Origin: Dasypus novemcinctus
Taxonomy: Eukaryota > Chordata > Mammalia > Cingulata > Dasypodidae
Direction: 5' to 3'
DNA: 64,000 bases
NCBI RefSeq assembly: GCF_030445035.2
Contig: NC_080673.1
Coordinates: forward strand, 162,126,216-162,190,215
The translations under genes and the position numbers were made by a program. The notes under the pieces were generated by a model that saw nothing but the letters and a program-made list of their open reading frames with translations, made no database searches and was not told the DNA's origin. Below are positions 23,441 through 34,530 of this stretch, piece by piece. Each line of letters begins with the position of its first letter. The first letter of the stretch is position 1.

Positions 23441-25007
23441 TTCAGGTTAAGTTCAATTCCTAAGCATAGGCTAATAGATTTGCCTATTCTAATTTCTCAT
23501 ACCACCCCATTTAAAGCTTCACTCTCCAGTTTTTAAAAAAAAATTTTTAATATTGTATTTAATCTACTATATCAAAGATACTATGATTTCAATAACTGAA
23601 TTATTACTCTTTGTTATTATTACTATTCTTTTTCCATATATCTTCAAAATCTATTATATATTTTACATTCAGAGCAGATCTCAATTTAGACTAGCTGTAT
23701 TTCAAGGGCTCAAAGCCATACCGTATAAACTGTCTGGAAAGACACTGGCCTACTCCCTTCCACTGTCTGATACATCTACTTGAAGACAGAGTGTGATTGT
23801 TTGCTACCCTCTTAAATCAATCACTACAGATTTAGATCTAGATATACAATTAGCAGAAATAATTATATAAAGCCACGTGAGGCCAGTATTCCTATGTCTA
23901 GTATTAGAGAAACAGCAACAAATATGGCTGACCCTGGGAGTTAATTCAACCATTCATCTATCTGCAGATAAAATCATTAACAGTAAGTGGACAATCAATC
24001 TTACTTTTCTTCATAATAATTTCCAAGTACTGTCTGTATTTTCTTTTTTATGTATACACTGTGTATATGCATTTGTCTCTCCTATGACACTCCATAAGGG
24101 AAGGAACCTACATCTACCTTGTTTCTCATTTTACACAGAGTAACTGATGAAATATTGTTAAACTAGCTGGTCATTTCATAATCAATGTTTTCCAACTATT
24201 CAAGACACAATACACGTTTTCTCAGTGAAAACTAAGAAGCTGTTTTCTTGTCAGAAGAATTTCTAATAGCCTAGTCCGATCATTAGAAAGTAATTTTGAA
24301 ATTTCTCACTAGTTTGAATCACATTTATTCTGTCTTCATCAGATTCTCTTTCTCCAACATACAACACAAGTGGACTGATTGAGGCTTCTTTGGGAGATGA
24401 GGTTAAGTTAAACAACAAAAAATATGATACTGTAGCCATAATAAAGGAAAACCTACAACTGGTAACTGTCCTGTTCTTAAAAGTTAAATAAAGGGACATG
24501 CAATATCATGATTTATTACCCATATAAAAAACCAAACCCATTCTTTAATGATAGGAATAATACCGTATAATAATGCCATTTAGCTAATGTTGAGATTATA
24601 GAAATAATTTCATTTAATATAAGACCTGGAAGAATTTAGGAGTCAAGTGTAAAAGTGCCTCTTATCTTTTTATTCTTACATAATAGAATGACTGTAATTG
24701 TATTACATTATTAGATGATTATATAATAATATTATATAATATTATTGTAATAAGACTGTATTACCTGAAGTAATTTATACTTAGTTTTGTAATTTTAGCA
24801 CACAATAACTCCTACTTAAGTGTATCTGGTTTTACAAACTACTAGAATGCACATGCATTTCATAACGTTTAAAAACATTTATAGATCTATTGTATATAAT
24901 CAAACTTTTGAAAACTTACTCACATTTAAAATGCACTAAAGAAAATTTCTCTTTTTTGGTAAGTGTTCTAAAATTGCAGTAACTTTAGCATCCTCATTGT
25001 GTTTTCC
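23441..25007. other. Unassigned AT-rich DNA; possible L2 3' trace at 24050-24150
   Basis: I see no gene. A short stretch near 24080-24150 ('ctccataagggaaggaacctacatc') hints at an L2 3' UTR in sense orientation. A 22-bp perfect AT palindrome lies at 24725-24746. Confidence 0.45.
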
Positions 25008-25985
25008 TTTTTTTTTTTTTTAATCGTCATTTGGTAACCACCGGAGTCATTGCTTTGGAGAAAAGGGTCTTGGTCCTGATTGTCTTGGTGCTTTTTCTCA
25101 TTTTTCTTCTTCTTTGGCTTTTGCTCCCAGAGGCCCATCCACATCATTATTCGTCTATAGGTCTGTCTCTACATTTGTGGTGACATCTGCAAAATCTTCC
25201 ATTTCTGTGGTACGTTGGTATGTCTTCTAGTTCATATTAAGTCTCTTGGTCCTTCTTTTTCTTTCTTTTTTTCCTTTGGAGGTTTTTCAACTGCTTCTTC
25301 AGTGCTCATTTCCATTACTTCTTTTTTTTTTCAAGATTTATTTATCGCCCCCCCCCCCCCATTGTCTGTTCTCTTGTGTCCATTGGCCGTGTGTTCTTCT
25401 GTGTCCACTTAGATTTTTTGTGAGGGGCACCAGGAACTTGTGTCTCTTTTTTGTTGCATCGTCTTGCTGCATCAGCTCTCCGTCCTCCATTACTTCTTTA
25501 GAAAGTTCAGAGCACTTGGATTGTAAACTAGCTATATTTAATTTCCTCCAAATACAGAATATTCCAGCAGCATCTGAGTTTAAACAAAATACTTCAAATT
25601 CTAGTCCACCGCCCACTCTTATCTCTAGGGTCTGCCACTGCTCTGCCAGCATCTGCTCAGATTTAGGGATGGATGCATTGAAACACCCCTGTACCAAACA
25701 GCCAATGTGGCTGGAAGATAGTTTATTAACGGACCCTTTCAGGTTAGCACAGAAGGCCCGCATCAACTGTTCTCAGATGCCGGTGCCTCGCGGTAGGACA
25801 GCGACCACGCCATGTGCGTCCCTTGAGGCCCGGCCAGGAAGCAGGAGCAGCGGCTTCTCAGCAGCCTGCAGGGGCATCGCAGGTGCAGGTCGGCAACTCT
25901 AACCTGGACCCCCCAGAGGCCCTTCCGAGGCTACCTTTGGTCTCCGCGCCTCTGAGCAGCCCCAGAACCCGCTACAGACATGTGA
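25008..25985 (-). pseudogene. POLR1F: POLR1F (TWISTNB/RPA43) processed pseudogene
   Basis: An intronless antisense copy of the RNA polymerase I subunit RPA43, the stalk protein that helps recruit TIF-IA. In the minus frame 25338-25766 I see VNKLSSSHIGCLVQGCFNAS, then AEQWQTLEI, LEFEVF and NSDAAGIFCIWRKLNI, matching the OB-fold region of RPA43. Degenerate N-terminal coding DNA continues up to about 25974, where the expected start codon is mutated. Upstream DNA is CpG-richer, as expected of a copied first exon. A stretch of about 35-40 codons before VNK is missing. Toward 25008 the lysine-rich tail is frameshifted. The 14-T run at 25008-25021 stands where the poly-lysine run after the SDH-type motif should be, so the copy ends inside the coding sequence. 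A SINE interrupts it at 25325-25485. Not functional. Confidence 0.88.
25311..25499 (-). mobile_element. Truncated DAS-type SINE with 14-bp TSDs, inside the retrocopy
   Basis: The repeat tccattacttcttt occurs at 25311-25324 and 25486-25499 and brackets the insert 25325-25485. The insert has a poly-T start (poly-A tail of a minus-strand element), 'caagatttatttatcg', a C13 run at 25348-25360 and 'ttgttgcatcgtcttgctgcatcagctctcc'. The last phrase is shared with the complete copy at 56813-57191. The tRNA-like head is missing, so it is 5'-truncated. Removing it restores continuous POLR1F pseudogene sequence, which dates the SINE after the retrocopy. Confidence 0.85.
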
Positions 25986-26694
25986 ATTGTCAGGCGTCCT
26001 CCCCAGTTATCTTTTAATTCAATGCAGTCCCCTGAAGGGACCCCACTTTCCCTTGCCTGTGGAACTCGTACTTGCTACTCCAACTTTCTGCATTGTTCTT
26101 CCTCTCTTAAGAGTTTTTGAATGTTTCTGCTCCATGTAGGTTTCAGAATTCAGGGAAATTCCTCTGCTTCTACCCACTCCTCACGTTTTCAGATTTCCTT
26201 TCTTTTGCTCCCAGGACATCGTGAAAGTGAAGAAACTTAATGTGTTGATTCGTGAATCCCAGCTTGCACATTATGCTTGACTGCAAAGACTTTACCTTGT
26301 TTATTGTTCTTTCATATAGCATGACCTCTGAACTGCAGTGGGTATTCACCAAAAATTACTTCGAATAAGTATATGGTTTGATTTTATCACTATGTGTAAA
26401 CACTGTGGTGAAACTGGCAGTAGGGAACAAGTCTGGGTTTTGAAAAAAAAAATTATTTATTTGTACTCACCTGTGGAATCAGATTCTCTGGAAGGGAACA
26501 TCTAGCCCAAGGGAGTAATTGTGAAGAAAAGGAACCTGAGGCTCAGAAAAATAAATCAAGTTAGACTTCGAACTTATTCTGTTTTGTGAAGTTGTTCTTT
26601 ATAATACCTTAACGGGTTATTTATTTATTTGATCATTCCTTCATTCATTTACTCATATATTCAATAAGTATAGTGCATACTCCATGAATTAGTT
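25986..26694. other. Unassigned; small L2 3'-end trace near 26610-26690
   Basis: 'tcattccttcattcatttactcatatattcaataagtatagtgcatac' near 26632-26680 is probably a remnant of antisense L2 3' sequence. The rest is unassigned and without a coding frame. Confidence 0.4.
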
Positions 26695-26910
26695 AATAAT
26701 TCCTTACAGCATGATTGAGAGGATAGACTCAGGACCCAAAATGCTTGAGTTTGATCCTGGTTCTACCACTTAATACTGCATGATCTTGAACAAATTGTTT
26801 AACCTCTCAAGCTCCTCAAATTTATTATAGGCCTATCATAATATCTGTGCCATAAGTCTATAGAGGGCATTACATACATTTAATAAAAGTTAAGCACCCA
26901 GTGTGCTGGG
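26695..26910 (+). mobile_element. MIR SINE, sense
   Basis: A nearly complete MIR. The tRNA-related part reads 'gatagactcaggacccaaaatgcttgagtttgatcctggttctaccactta', followed by the core 'catgatcttgaacaaattgtttaacctctcaagc' and a degraded LINE-like end near 26900. Diverged but unambiguous. Confidence 0.85.
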
Positions 26911-27829
26911 CTCTAAATAGGTTTAAAATCCTGCTGTCTACTTATTCAACACTTGGGAGCAGCCATTGCCTTTCATAACTTTCATACTATTTCCCATTAC
27001 TTCCATTTATTTTCTCTTCATATAAAACCAGTTAGGCAACTAAATGGCTCACAAAACATGTAAAAGAGCTAAAGGAAGGCATTTTCACCTGAATGAAAGA
27101 AGCTCTCTGTATGCACGAGGTATAGAATGATATAATCAAATGGGAAAGGATGTTAGAAAAATCTCTTTTACCATGAAAACCTATGAATGTAATAAAATGA
27201 TGCCTTCACAGCTGAAAATTAGCAGGTATTCTAATCACTTACAAAGTGGGTTAAGGAAATGTTTCCCTTATTATGGGGACAAGCAGTTTAAAAGGCTTAA
27301 TGATGCTAATTATAATAAATAGCTGGTAAATGCTTCATCAAAAACACTGACCCACAGTCATAGCAGGTGCTCATTAAGTGTGGTAGATTTTACTCTTAAA
27401 CACTTACCCTTTGTGAGGTCTACATATGTAGTAAGGAAAAGCATAGCATTATACATTTTGCTGGAAAGACTAATGAGGCTGTGGAAAATAACATGGAATT
27501 TGTAGTACAGTGTTTTAATTTCTCAGACATGAACACTCTAAATTGTCTTATATATTTGTACTTTTAAATCACAAAGTGATTTTAAGAGGATGCCATTTTT
27601 ATATAAGGGATTTAAAAGCTCTGGCATTCTATAATTTTAAAAACTGCATTAATGAATATTTGATTAGACAAGGGACATGTTGGAAGGAAGGTAAAACACA
27701 GCTATTATTTTACCTTATTTATTTAGGATTCATATCACAAATTATTCCATAAAAGAATTTAGAGGGCTCAGTTAAAATTAATTATGTATAGTGTAGATAA
27801 AAATAAAATGTTTCTCTTTTAAATAAGTA
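26911..27829. other. Unassigned AT-rich DNA
   Basis: No gene or nameable repeat. A short MIR/L2-like 3' phrase 'atagcaggtgctcattaagtg' lies near 27360. Confidence 0.45.
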
Positions 27830-28019
27830 ACATAATCATGTGACTAAAAAATGAAACAATTACAAAGTTTGAAAAGTCACATTCTCACCCTTGTCCCCTA
27901 TAAGTAGTTTTATTTTTTTCTTTTCCCAGGGGACTATGACCACATTAATCTTAAATTACTTTCATTTATTGCACAAAAGTTAGCATAAGATATGCACTGG
28001 TTTTCATTCCTATTTCCTT

Positions 28020-28130
28020 TCCTTTTTGTTTTGTTTTCTTTTTATTTTTGAGGTACTGGGGGCCAGAGGTTGAACCTGGGACCTCATATGTGGGAGGCCA
28101 GTGCTCAACCACTGAACCACACCATCTTTC
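28020..28130 (-). mobile_element. tRNA-derived SINE fragment, antisense (copy 1)
   Basis: On the plus strand a T-rich start is followed by 'gaggtactgggggccagaggttgaacctgggacctc' and 'gctcaaccactgaaccacacc'. The reverse complement has an A-box-like 'tggttcagtggttgag' and a B-box 'ggttcaacc'. This is the short tRNA-related unit of the armadillo SINE group. It is not a tRNA gene: no anticodon arm can be folded reliably and it sits in a SINE context. Confidence 0.8.
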
Positions 28131-28149
28131 CTGAGTTGGCTTTCCCATT

Positions 28150-28258
28150 TGTTTTGCTTGTTTGTTTCTGGTTTTTCGGTAGTTACCAGAAATCTGAACT
28201 CAGAACCTCACGTGTGAGAGGCAGGCACTCAACCACTTGAGCCACATCTGCTCCTCTG
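28150..28258 (-). mobile_element. tRNA-derived SINE fragment, antisense (copy 2)
   Basis: A second copy lies about 20 bases beyond the first: T/G-rich start, 'gtagttaccagaaatctgaactcagaacctcacgtgtgagaggcaggcactcaaccacttgagccac'. It is more diverged than copy 1, and its B-box is degraded. Confidence 0.7.
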
Positions 28259-28645
28259 TTTGTTTTAGATTTAACAATATAATCCACATGAAATTGCCCA
28301 AATCCATTGACTCACCAATTTCATTTGGCCAACTTAATATCTTGAGAGACCTATCCATTTCAGTATGCAGAGAATTCCTCATTTTTCTTTAATTTTTCTA
28401 GCAGTTGTAGAGGATTTCATTGTGTGGATATTTAACAGTTTATTAAATCAGTTCTGTGTTAATTTTTGTTATTACCAACCTATTTAGAATTACTAGAAAA
28501 GGTTAATTTAACAAACACATGCATTTTAATCATCTGCATTAATAGCAGGAGGATAAATCTCAGAGGTGGGTTTGTTGAGTCAATGGGTATATGCACTTGT
28601 AATTTTGATAGCAACAGTAAGAGGTAAGGTTATTTAAATTTCTCT

Positions 28646-28854
28646 ATCAGATACCAACTGAAGAATTAAAACTAAAAGTGCAGGATAATCTTAGCATCAC
28701 CCCTCTGGCCAGCACTTCCAAATCTGTTCTGCCAGCACCTTCTGAATAGAGCTGGGTGTCTCATAGGTGTTCTTTATTTATTTGCTCTCTTATATTGTGA
28801 GAGTTTTTCTTTGAAAGGTATCCAAAATTTCTGATAATCTCTTTTCTGGTCATA
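28646..28854. other. Unassigned spacer before the retrovirus
   Basis: About 210 bases with no recognised feature, ending in 'ctggtcata' directly before the 5' LTR. Confidence 0.5.
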
Positions 28855-29299
28855 TGTGGGACCCAGGGCCCCACCCCCAAGTACTCAGCTTGTAGCCACC
28901 TACATGAAATAGACATAAGTTAAAGATTAACAACCCAGATGAGAAAGAATGCATAAATGGTATCCTAAACCATAATCTTCCCAAAGCAAGAAACGTCCTT
29001 GGTAAACATCCTCCCTATGAGCGTAGTGAAAACGTCACCACACCCCATCTGTATGCTTCATGTGACCCTAGCAGAAACTCTGTTCTCATACCCTATGGAA
29101 TGTCCTTGTTCTAAAACCTCTTATATAACACCCCTCATTTCTCATCTCTTTGCAAAGTGCTATCTTCTTCTCTGAACAGCTGCCCTCAGAGATTCTCTCT
29201 TGTAAGTCCCAATAAAGCGTATTCCTGATTAAATTCTGTTTGTATTCTTTCGTCTCGTGGTTGGACTAACTCATGCCCTTCAGGGGTTGGGTTGGAACA
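28855..29299 (+). repeat. 5' LTR of an endogenous retrovirus
   Basis: About 445 bases from TGTGGGACCC to GGAACA. It aligns along its length with 34079-34530. Shared landmarks are 'aaacatcctccctatgag', 'cctagcagaaactctgttctcata', a TATA-like 'cttatataaca' and a polyadenylation signal 'cccaataaagc'. By eye roughly 15% of positions differ between the two LTRs, so the insertion is old. The two LTRs were identical when the provirus inserted. Confidence 0.88.
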
Positions 29300-29340
29300 A
29301 CTGACAAGTCACTACCTAGGAGACTGAAAGACTACCAGCA

Positions 29341-29709
29341 GTGGCAGGCATGAGCTCAGGGAAAGGAGAATCTGCATGTAAAATCCTGGGTTGGCTTATA
29401 ATGTCCATGTGGGAAGGGGTGGCTGCCCTCCAGGACAAGTGGGGACTGCTGAGAGAAGACGGAGATTCCCTAAAAACTCTGGCAGGTATGCTGGCTGTAC
29501 TACGGCAGGGAGCAGAGCAGCTGCACTTAAATATGGAAAAGGGAGACTGCCAGATGGTGGTGGCTACAGCCTGGCCCCTGATTGGACACCTGTGGGTGGC
29601 AACTGAAGCAGAAGAAGTGGCAAAGGCCTCTGTGCACCGCTTAGAAGAAAAGTTAGTTATAAAGGGATATGAGACTAGCATAGGCAGAGATGAAAGATTC
29701 CTTAACTGA
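29341..29709 (+). CDS. Uncharacterised 122-codon frame next to the 5' LTR
   Basis: An open frame begins 42 bases after the 5' LTR and runs 122 codons, the longest plus-strand frame in the provirus. It starts MAGMSSGKGE, has a helical, charged middle (EGVAALQDKWGLLREDGDSL) and a hydrophobic stretch around residues 75-85 (VVATAWPLIGHLWVA). It ends at a stop after FLN. I do not recognise the family. No signal peptide, zinc knuckle or enzyme motif is visible. An antisense frame of 121 codons overlaps it (29316-29681), so base composition alone may keep both open. It may be a gag or leader remnant. It is probably not expressed as a working protein. Confidence 0.35.
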   Translation: MAGMSSGKGESACKILGWLIMSMWEGVAALQDKWGLLREDGDSLKTLAGMLAVLRQGAEQLHLNMEKGDCQMVVATAWPLIGHLWVATEAEEVAKASVHRLEEKLVIKGYETSIGRDERFLN

Positions 29710-32700
29710 TTGCCTGTGCCAAGTTGATGAGCAGTTATATGGCAAAACTGTGTAAACTGGAAGAGTTTAATTGGATGCCATTTTGAGAATGTTTTAAGTT
29801 TTATTCACATTCTGTTTTGATCAAAATTTTTATCAAGGTGTTCAAAAGAACTTTCCGTTTTGAAATCAATAGCTTACTCCCGAACTTTGAGTCTAATTGT
29901 ACTCCTAAAGAATAATCCAGAATATATAAGTGTTAAATGTCTGTCTACACCGCTAAATTAGTGCTTAACTTCATTTATACTGCTCAAGTATTCCTAACTG
30001 GTTTCTGATTACTAACAAAAGTGTTTCCAATAATGACCTTGCATATTAAAGGCAACGGTGATCCCAGAGGAGATCCTAAAAACAGTAAAAATCAGAGATG
30101 TGACATGATGGAGAGCTTGGACATAGCTATACCAAAGGAGTGAGAATATGAGCCAAATTAGTTTTATGCTTCTGTTGTTGTGTCAACTTTTTGTGTTTGT
30201 TTGTTCAATGTACATGTTCATACCTCTGGATGGTAATATTAAATTAACAAATGAGAATTCTTACAACAGCTCTAAATTGCAAATTGCTAAAAATTAAATG
30301 GGTGCTTATATAGGTAAATGAATACTCCTGAAGTCCAAATTAGAAAAGTCAAACAGGATAAAAAATCACATAAAATCTGAGCAAAGAAAAGAAGCTAAAG
30401 TTTGTCCTGAATTCTTCCTTAATCTTTCTATAGACTATCCTACCCCCAGCATCTTCTCCTAACCTTGACCGAATTCCAGTGACTAATTAAAACCAGTTGA
30501 GGAAACTAAGGGGATGGGCTGGGTGTAGAAAGGTAGGAGAGATGTGAGTTTAGCCTCAAATTCTGTCTACCAGGCCTGGAATTAAAATGATAAGGACAAA
30601 GGGATATTACAGAATAAACCTTGCTTTGTGTAGTCGATCCTGTAACTTCCCAAATAAATTTTAGCAGCTTTTGAGATGACAGTAAAATCCAGTCATCAAA
30701 TTCAGTAAGTAAAGAAAAAGTCCTTGAAAGCTACGGAACGGTTTTTCTAAATTATGATTAAACAAATCAAACAATTATCATATATTCCAGAATTTAGCAG
30801 TCAGAATGCTTTTAAGATTATTCACAATTTTAGAATTTTATTAAAGAAAAAATGTTTTAGCCTTCTGTGGAGGAAGGAAGAAAAAAGAACATTTCTTGCA
30901 TAAACTATAGTGGTTTCGATTTTAATTTTATTTAGCTTGGGTGTAATCTCTCTAGGTTTACAGGATACTAATAAAATAAATTAGCATTATATGTATTAAA
31001 TCTTTAAGATGATGAAAACTATAAATTTTTGACTAATGAAATTATTACAAACCTATTTTTAAAAGGTTATTTTTGCCTAAATTGAATAGTTCTTTTTCCA
31101 CAGAACAGAATGAGGGATATGAGACTTAAAGGGATACAAAAAGAAGTAAAAGTTTTGTGGAAGTGAATTCATAGTCAACGCTGACTAAAATTTGATAAGT
31201 GTGTTTAAGGGAATGTGTTTTGTCCTAAGATAGAATATAGCTTATGTGGTTTTGGATAGTCATGGGAAGTTTATAAGAGTTTTTTCTAAACTGAAAGATT
31301 ATAATGTAAGTGACTAATTCCAATAAATCATTATTAAGTGCAAATCTAGGAGTGAATATTAATAACAAAAACAACTTATGGTTAATTATAAGACGTTTGT
31401 AAAATCATTGTCTAAATTGAAGTACTTAAATGGCTAATTCCCGGAAGCCACTATTAAATAGAAACTTAAATTGATCTTGATAACTAAAAGTAACTTCATA
31501 ACAGGGAAACTTGTCAGAGGTCACTTCACTCTGCATATTACAGTGGTGGTAGGGGTAAGATCATCTTGATTCCATTGGGAATCTTAGGTTTTCATTAAAG
31601 TAGTTTTTCCTATTCTGCAAAAGTAAAATACCTGTTAATTAGTATAATCATAGTAAAGGTTTAGAAGCAAAAATTAAAGTACTAAAAATAGTTAAGTTCA
31701 TTTAATATGTTATAAACTGCTTTGGAAACATTAAGAATGTATATAAAAATTAAGAGATAGACTACAGTATTGTCAAACTCTCTTGTGCATTCAAACCAGG
31801 CCTCCAGTACACTGCATGGTGCCTCTGCATTTGAATTACTGGCTTGGTTAGTCACCATGACCCCTAAAATAATAAAAGTATCTACCACATCTCTGGACTT
31901 GGCTCCTGAAGTGGATGGGAAGTGTATTGCAGTTTTGGACTCCTGCAGCATCTGACACTGGCTCTATATGGCCAGATTTTCAATGAACATTGCCTCCAGA
32001 CTGGCTGTGTTTCATAATGCCAAAGGGGCTATGCAGCAGGCTGATGAAACACTGGAGCTTTTCTCTAGGGCCAATGGTGTGATAGCATGCTGACTGTGTG
32101 AAGGACATACTAAGTGGAGCAATAATTACCAGCGTAATGTGAGTAGAATCTAAACAGACAAAACCGGCCTCTTGGCCTGCCTCCCATGGAGAGAGAACAT
32201 TTGTGGTATGGTAAACCTGGAGCTTAGATCTATTAACTGCCACTCAAAGAGGAACTTGTGCATTGATTAGTTTTAATGCTGTATCTATATACCTGATGAA
32301 TATAATAAAATCTTTTCGATTCTGGATCATATGCAGAAGGGTATTGAACATATTAAAACTTTGCCAACTTAATTCATTTTCCAAGTAATTAATGAACATG
32401 CTTATAAGATAAAAGAATCGTTCCCTTAAGTATTGTCTTAATTTTGCTTGTCATATGCTTATCTTGTTGTTCCGTATATAGTCTTTGTGAGTTTATGTCT
32501 AAGGCAGTGCCTCTTCTCACACCTCTCTTAGCTGTCCTAGACATAACCACCACTGTGGGAACTGGGGGAGGCAATCTTTCCTAGAAAGATTTGAAACTTA
32601 AAAGATTAAGCCCATCAGCATTAGAAGGATGTAACCTCTGATGGCATCTGCCTTTCTCATTCCCATGGTCCAGTACGTAATGGCTGAACCCCTTCTTGGG

Positions 32701-33394
32701 TCCATGTACCACCATTTTCTTTATCCTTTTAGTAAGACAGTGTACTTTCAAAATTCTAACCTAAGTTTATTTCTTTCGGAATCAATGACTTTCAGAAAAG
32801 GTATTAGTCATGTGGGGATTTCATCCAGTTCCATCCATGGTGCCAGAACTGCCTTCCTTCCACCACAATAGAATGCCAGAGAGTTTCACACCTTATCAGG
32901 CAGGGAACTACTTAGCCCATAGCCAGCAGGAAGTAGTTACAGAAGAATGACCATTGCCCTTCAGCTCTCGCTTAAGAATAAAGATGTAAACTCTCTGAAG
33001 GGGGAGTTGAGGCAGGTAGTAAAGGAAATAGGGAAAGAATAAAACCTGGTCAGAATAAAGCCTGCCAAAGACCCTGGTCATAAGTTCCAGTTTGGAAATC
33101 CTAGATTCAAAAGAATTCCTGAATAACTCCAAACAGAAAAGACTCCCCATTGATTGCTTGAAAACTGACAGGTGAATGTACAAAGGCAATCAATCAGGTC
33201 AGCAAATTGCTAGGGTCCAATGTGTGTCTATGTGGGCTCTTCTTATGCTTAAACTGTTTTTTGATGTCATCATTGAAAACTCAGAGAATTTAGATGGAAG
33301 AAATAAATGGAATTATAAGTCTCTTCATAGGACTCTCTGCCTAATACTTTGCTATCTACTAATGGAACTATTACTTGTATAATGTTAGACCAGC

Positions 33395-34010
33395 ATGATC
33401 TGCCCCTTTTTGCTCCCCATAAATATCTTTCTTTTCACCTGTAGTGCCCTAGCCAATACTTCTTTACAGTGGACTTCAGCAGTAACCTATGCCTACAATC
33501 AAACCCAATGTTGGGTTTACACAGACTTACCACCTTTGGGTGCTATTGGCTTTCCTTGGACCATAACTCCTGCACCTTGGACAGCATGGAACACCTTGCT
33601 GGCATGGCAGAATTTGACCCATTGATAAGTTTGAAAAAAGACCTTCTCATTTTAGACTAAGATTTAGCTGCTGTCTTTCAATGATTCTTATAATTATATT
33701 TTTTCCCTTGTAAGGAAACAGGTGAATAAACCCAGGCCTTTATTAGGATATGCTGTCTATAATGGTTTAGGATGGTTAATGGCTGAATCTGTCACATTTG
33801 CTTGCATCACCTCTGTCTGTATGGAACAACAAGAGGGAATCTGTATGTGGAGTGGTTACCCTCTGAGTTGTGTAATTTTACTATCAAGGCTAGATATACT
33901 GTAAAGTGCAACCCCTCGCAGTTCAACCCATTGATCATTTTTTGGGCCAGGTGGAAAAGCAATTGGCACTGCAAGTCACGTGATGCCTTTAGCCGTTGTC
34001 TTTTTTTATC
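33395..34010 (+). pseudogene. Env-like remnant of the endogenous retrovirus
   Basis: The frame 33395-33625 shows a hydrophobic start, then potential N-glycosylation sites (NTS, NQT and NLT). A CWVY motif stands where gamma-type surface proteins usually have a CxxC, with the second cysteine lost. A tryptophan/proline-rich stretch follows. Further pieces continue to about 34010 in other frames. Stops and frameshifts break the gene repeatedly, so nothing like a full envelope protein can be made. The assignment rests on composition and position just upstream of the 3' LTR; it is tentative. Confidence 0.45.
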
Positions 34011-34078
34011 CTGCTGCTGTGGAATGTGGATGTGATGCTGGTCTGTTAGTCAACGGAGGCTGCTACATGGAGGTGGAT

Positions 34079-34530
34079 TGTGGGAACCCAGAGGCTCTCA
34101 AGTTCTTAGCACATAACCACCTGCATGACCTAGATGTAACTTAAATGTTAACAACCCTCCCCAGAGGGGAGAAAATGCATAGATGATATCATAAACTATA
34201 ATGTCCCTAAAGCAGTAAATGTTCTTGGGAAACATCCTCCCTATGAGTGTAGTGAAAACATAAACACACCCCATGTGTCGGCTTCATGTGAACCTAGCAG
34301 AAACTCTGTTCTCATACCCCATGGAATATCCTTGTTCTGAAACCCCTTATATATCACCTCATTTCTCATCTCTTTGTGGAGCACTATCTTCATTCTCTGA
34401 ATGAACACTATCAGAGATTCTCTCCTGTCTGTAAGTCCCAATAAAGCTTATGCTTGATTAAATGTCATGTGTGTCCTTTGGCCTCGTAGCAGGACCAACG
34501 CCCACCCTTCAGGAGTTGGGTTGTGAATCA
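34079..34530 (+). repeat. 3' LTR of the endogenous retrovirus
   Basis: About 452 bases from TGTGGGAACC to GTGAATCA, pairing with 28855-29299. It keeps 'ccccttatatatcacc' (TATA-like) and 'cccaataaagc'. Directly before it lies a purine-rich 'catggaggtgg', a possible polypurine tract. Host flanks are 'ggtcata' on the left and 'tatatctgg' on the right; they share only a short imperfect match, so a target-site duplication cannot be confirmed. Confidence 0.88.

Larger units (their letters stand above)
27830..28645 (-). mobile_element. L1M 3'-region remnant, antisense, split by two SINEs
   Basis: After the SINEs the plus strand reads 'ttcattgtgtggatatttaacagtttattaaatcag' and 'ggataaatctcagaggtgggtttgttgagtcaatgggtatatgcacttgtaattttgatag'. 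This is standard antisense L1M 3' sequence. Text before the SINEs (about 27830-27920) fits the same element less clearly. No coding capacity. Confidence 0.65.
29300..34078 (+). mobile_element. Decayed internal region of the endogenous retrovirus
   Basis: About 4.8 kb between two related LTRs. I find no clear primer-binding site after the 5' LTR and no readable gag, protease or polymerase motif. Most of 29740-31700 is AT-rich and without frames. Around 32890-33010 the text ('cagcaggaagtagttacag', 'ccattgcccttcagctctcgc') recalls the end of class I retroviral env. The length is short of a full provirus, so pol is probably deleted. It is a relic with no capacity to replicate. Class is uncertain; I lean to gamma-like class I. 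Confidence 0.75.

Noticed and set aside
25246..25902. 218-codon plus-strand frame
   Set aside because: It runs antisense to the POLR1F retrocopy and through the SINE; it exists because the antisense of a coding-like, GC-richer sequence has few stops.
25770..25990. Possible CpG island or promoter
   Set aside because: The CpG-richer DNA is the copied first exon of the POLR1F retrocopy, not a promoter of a local gene.
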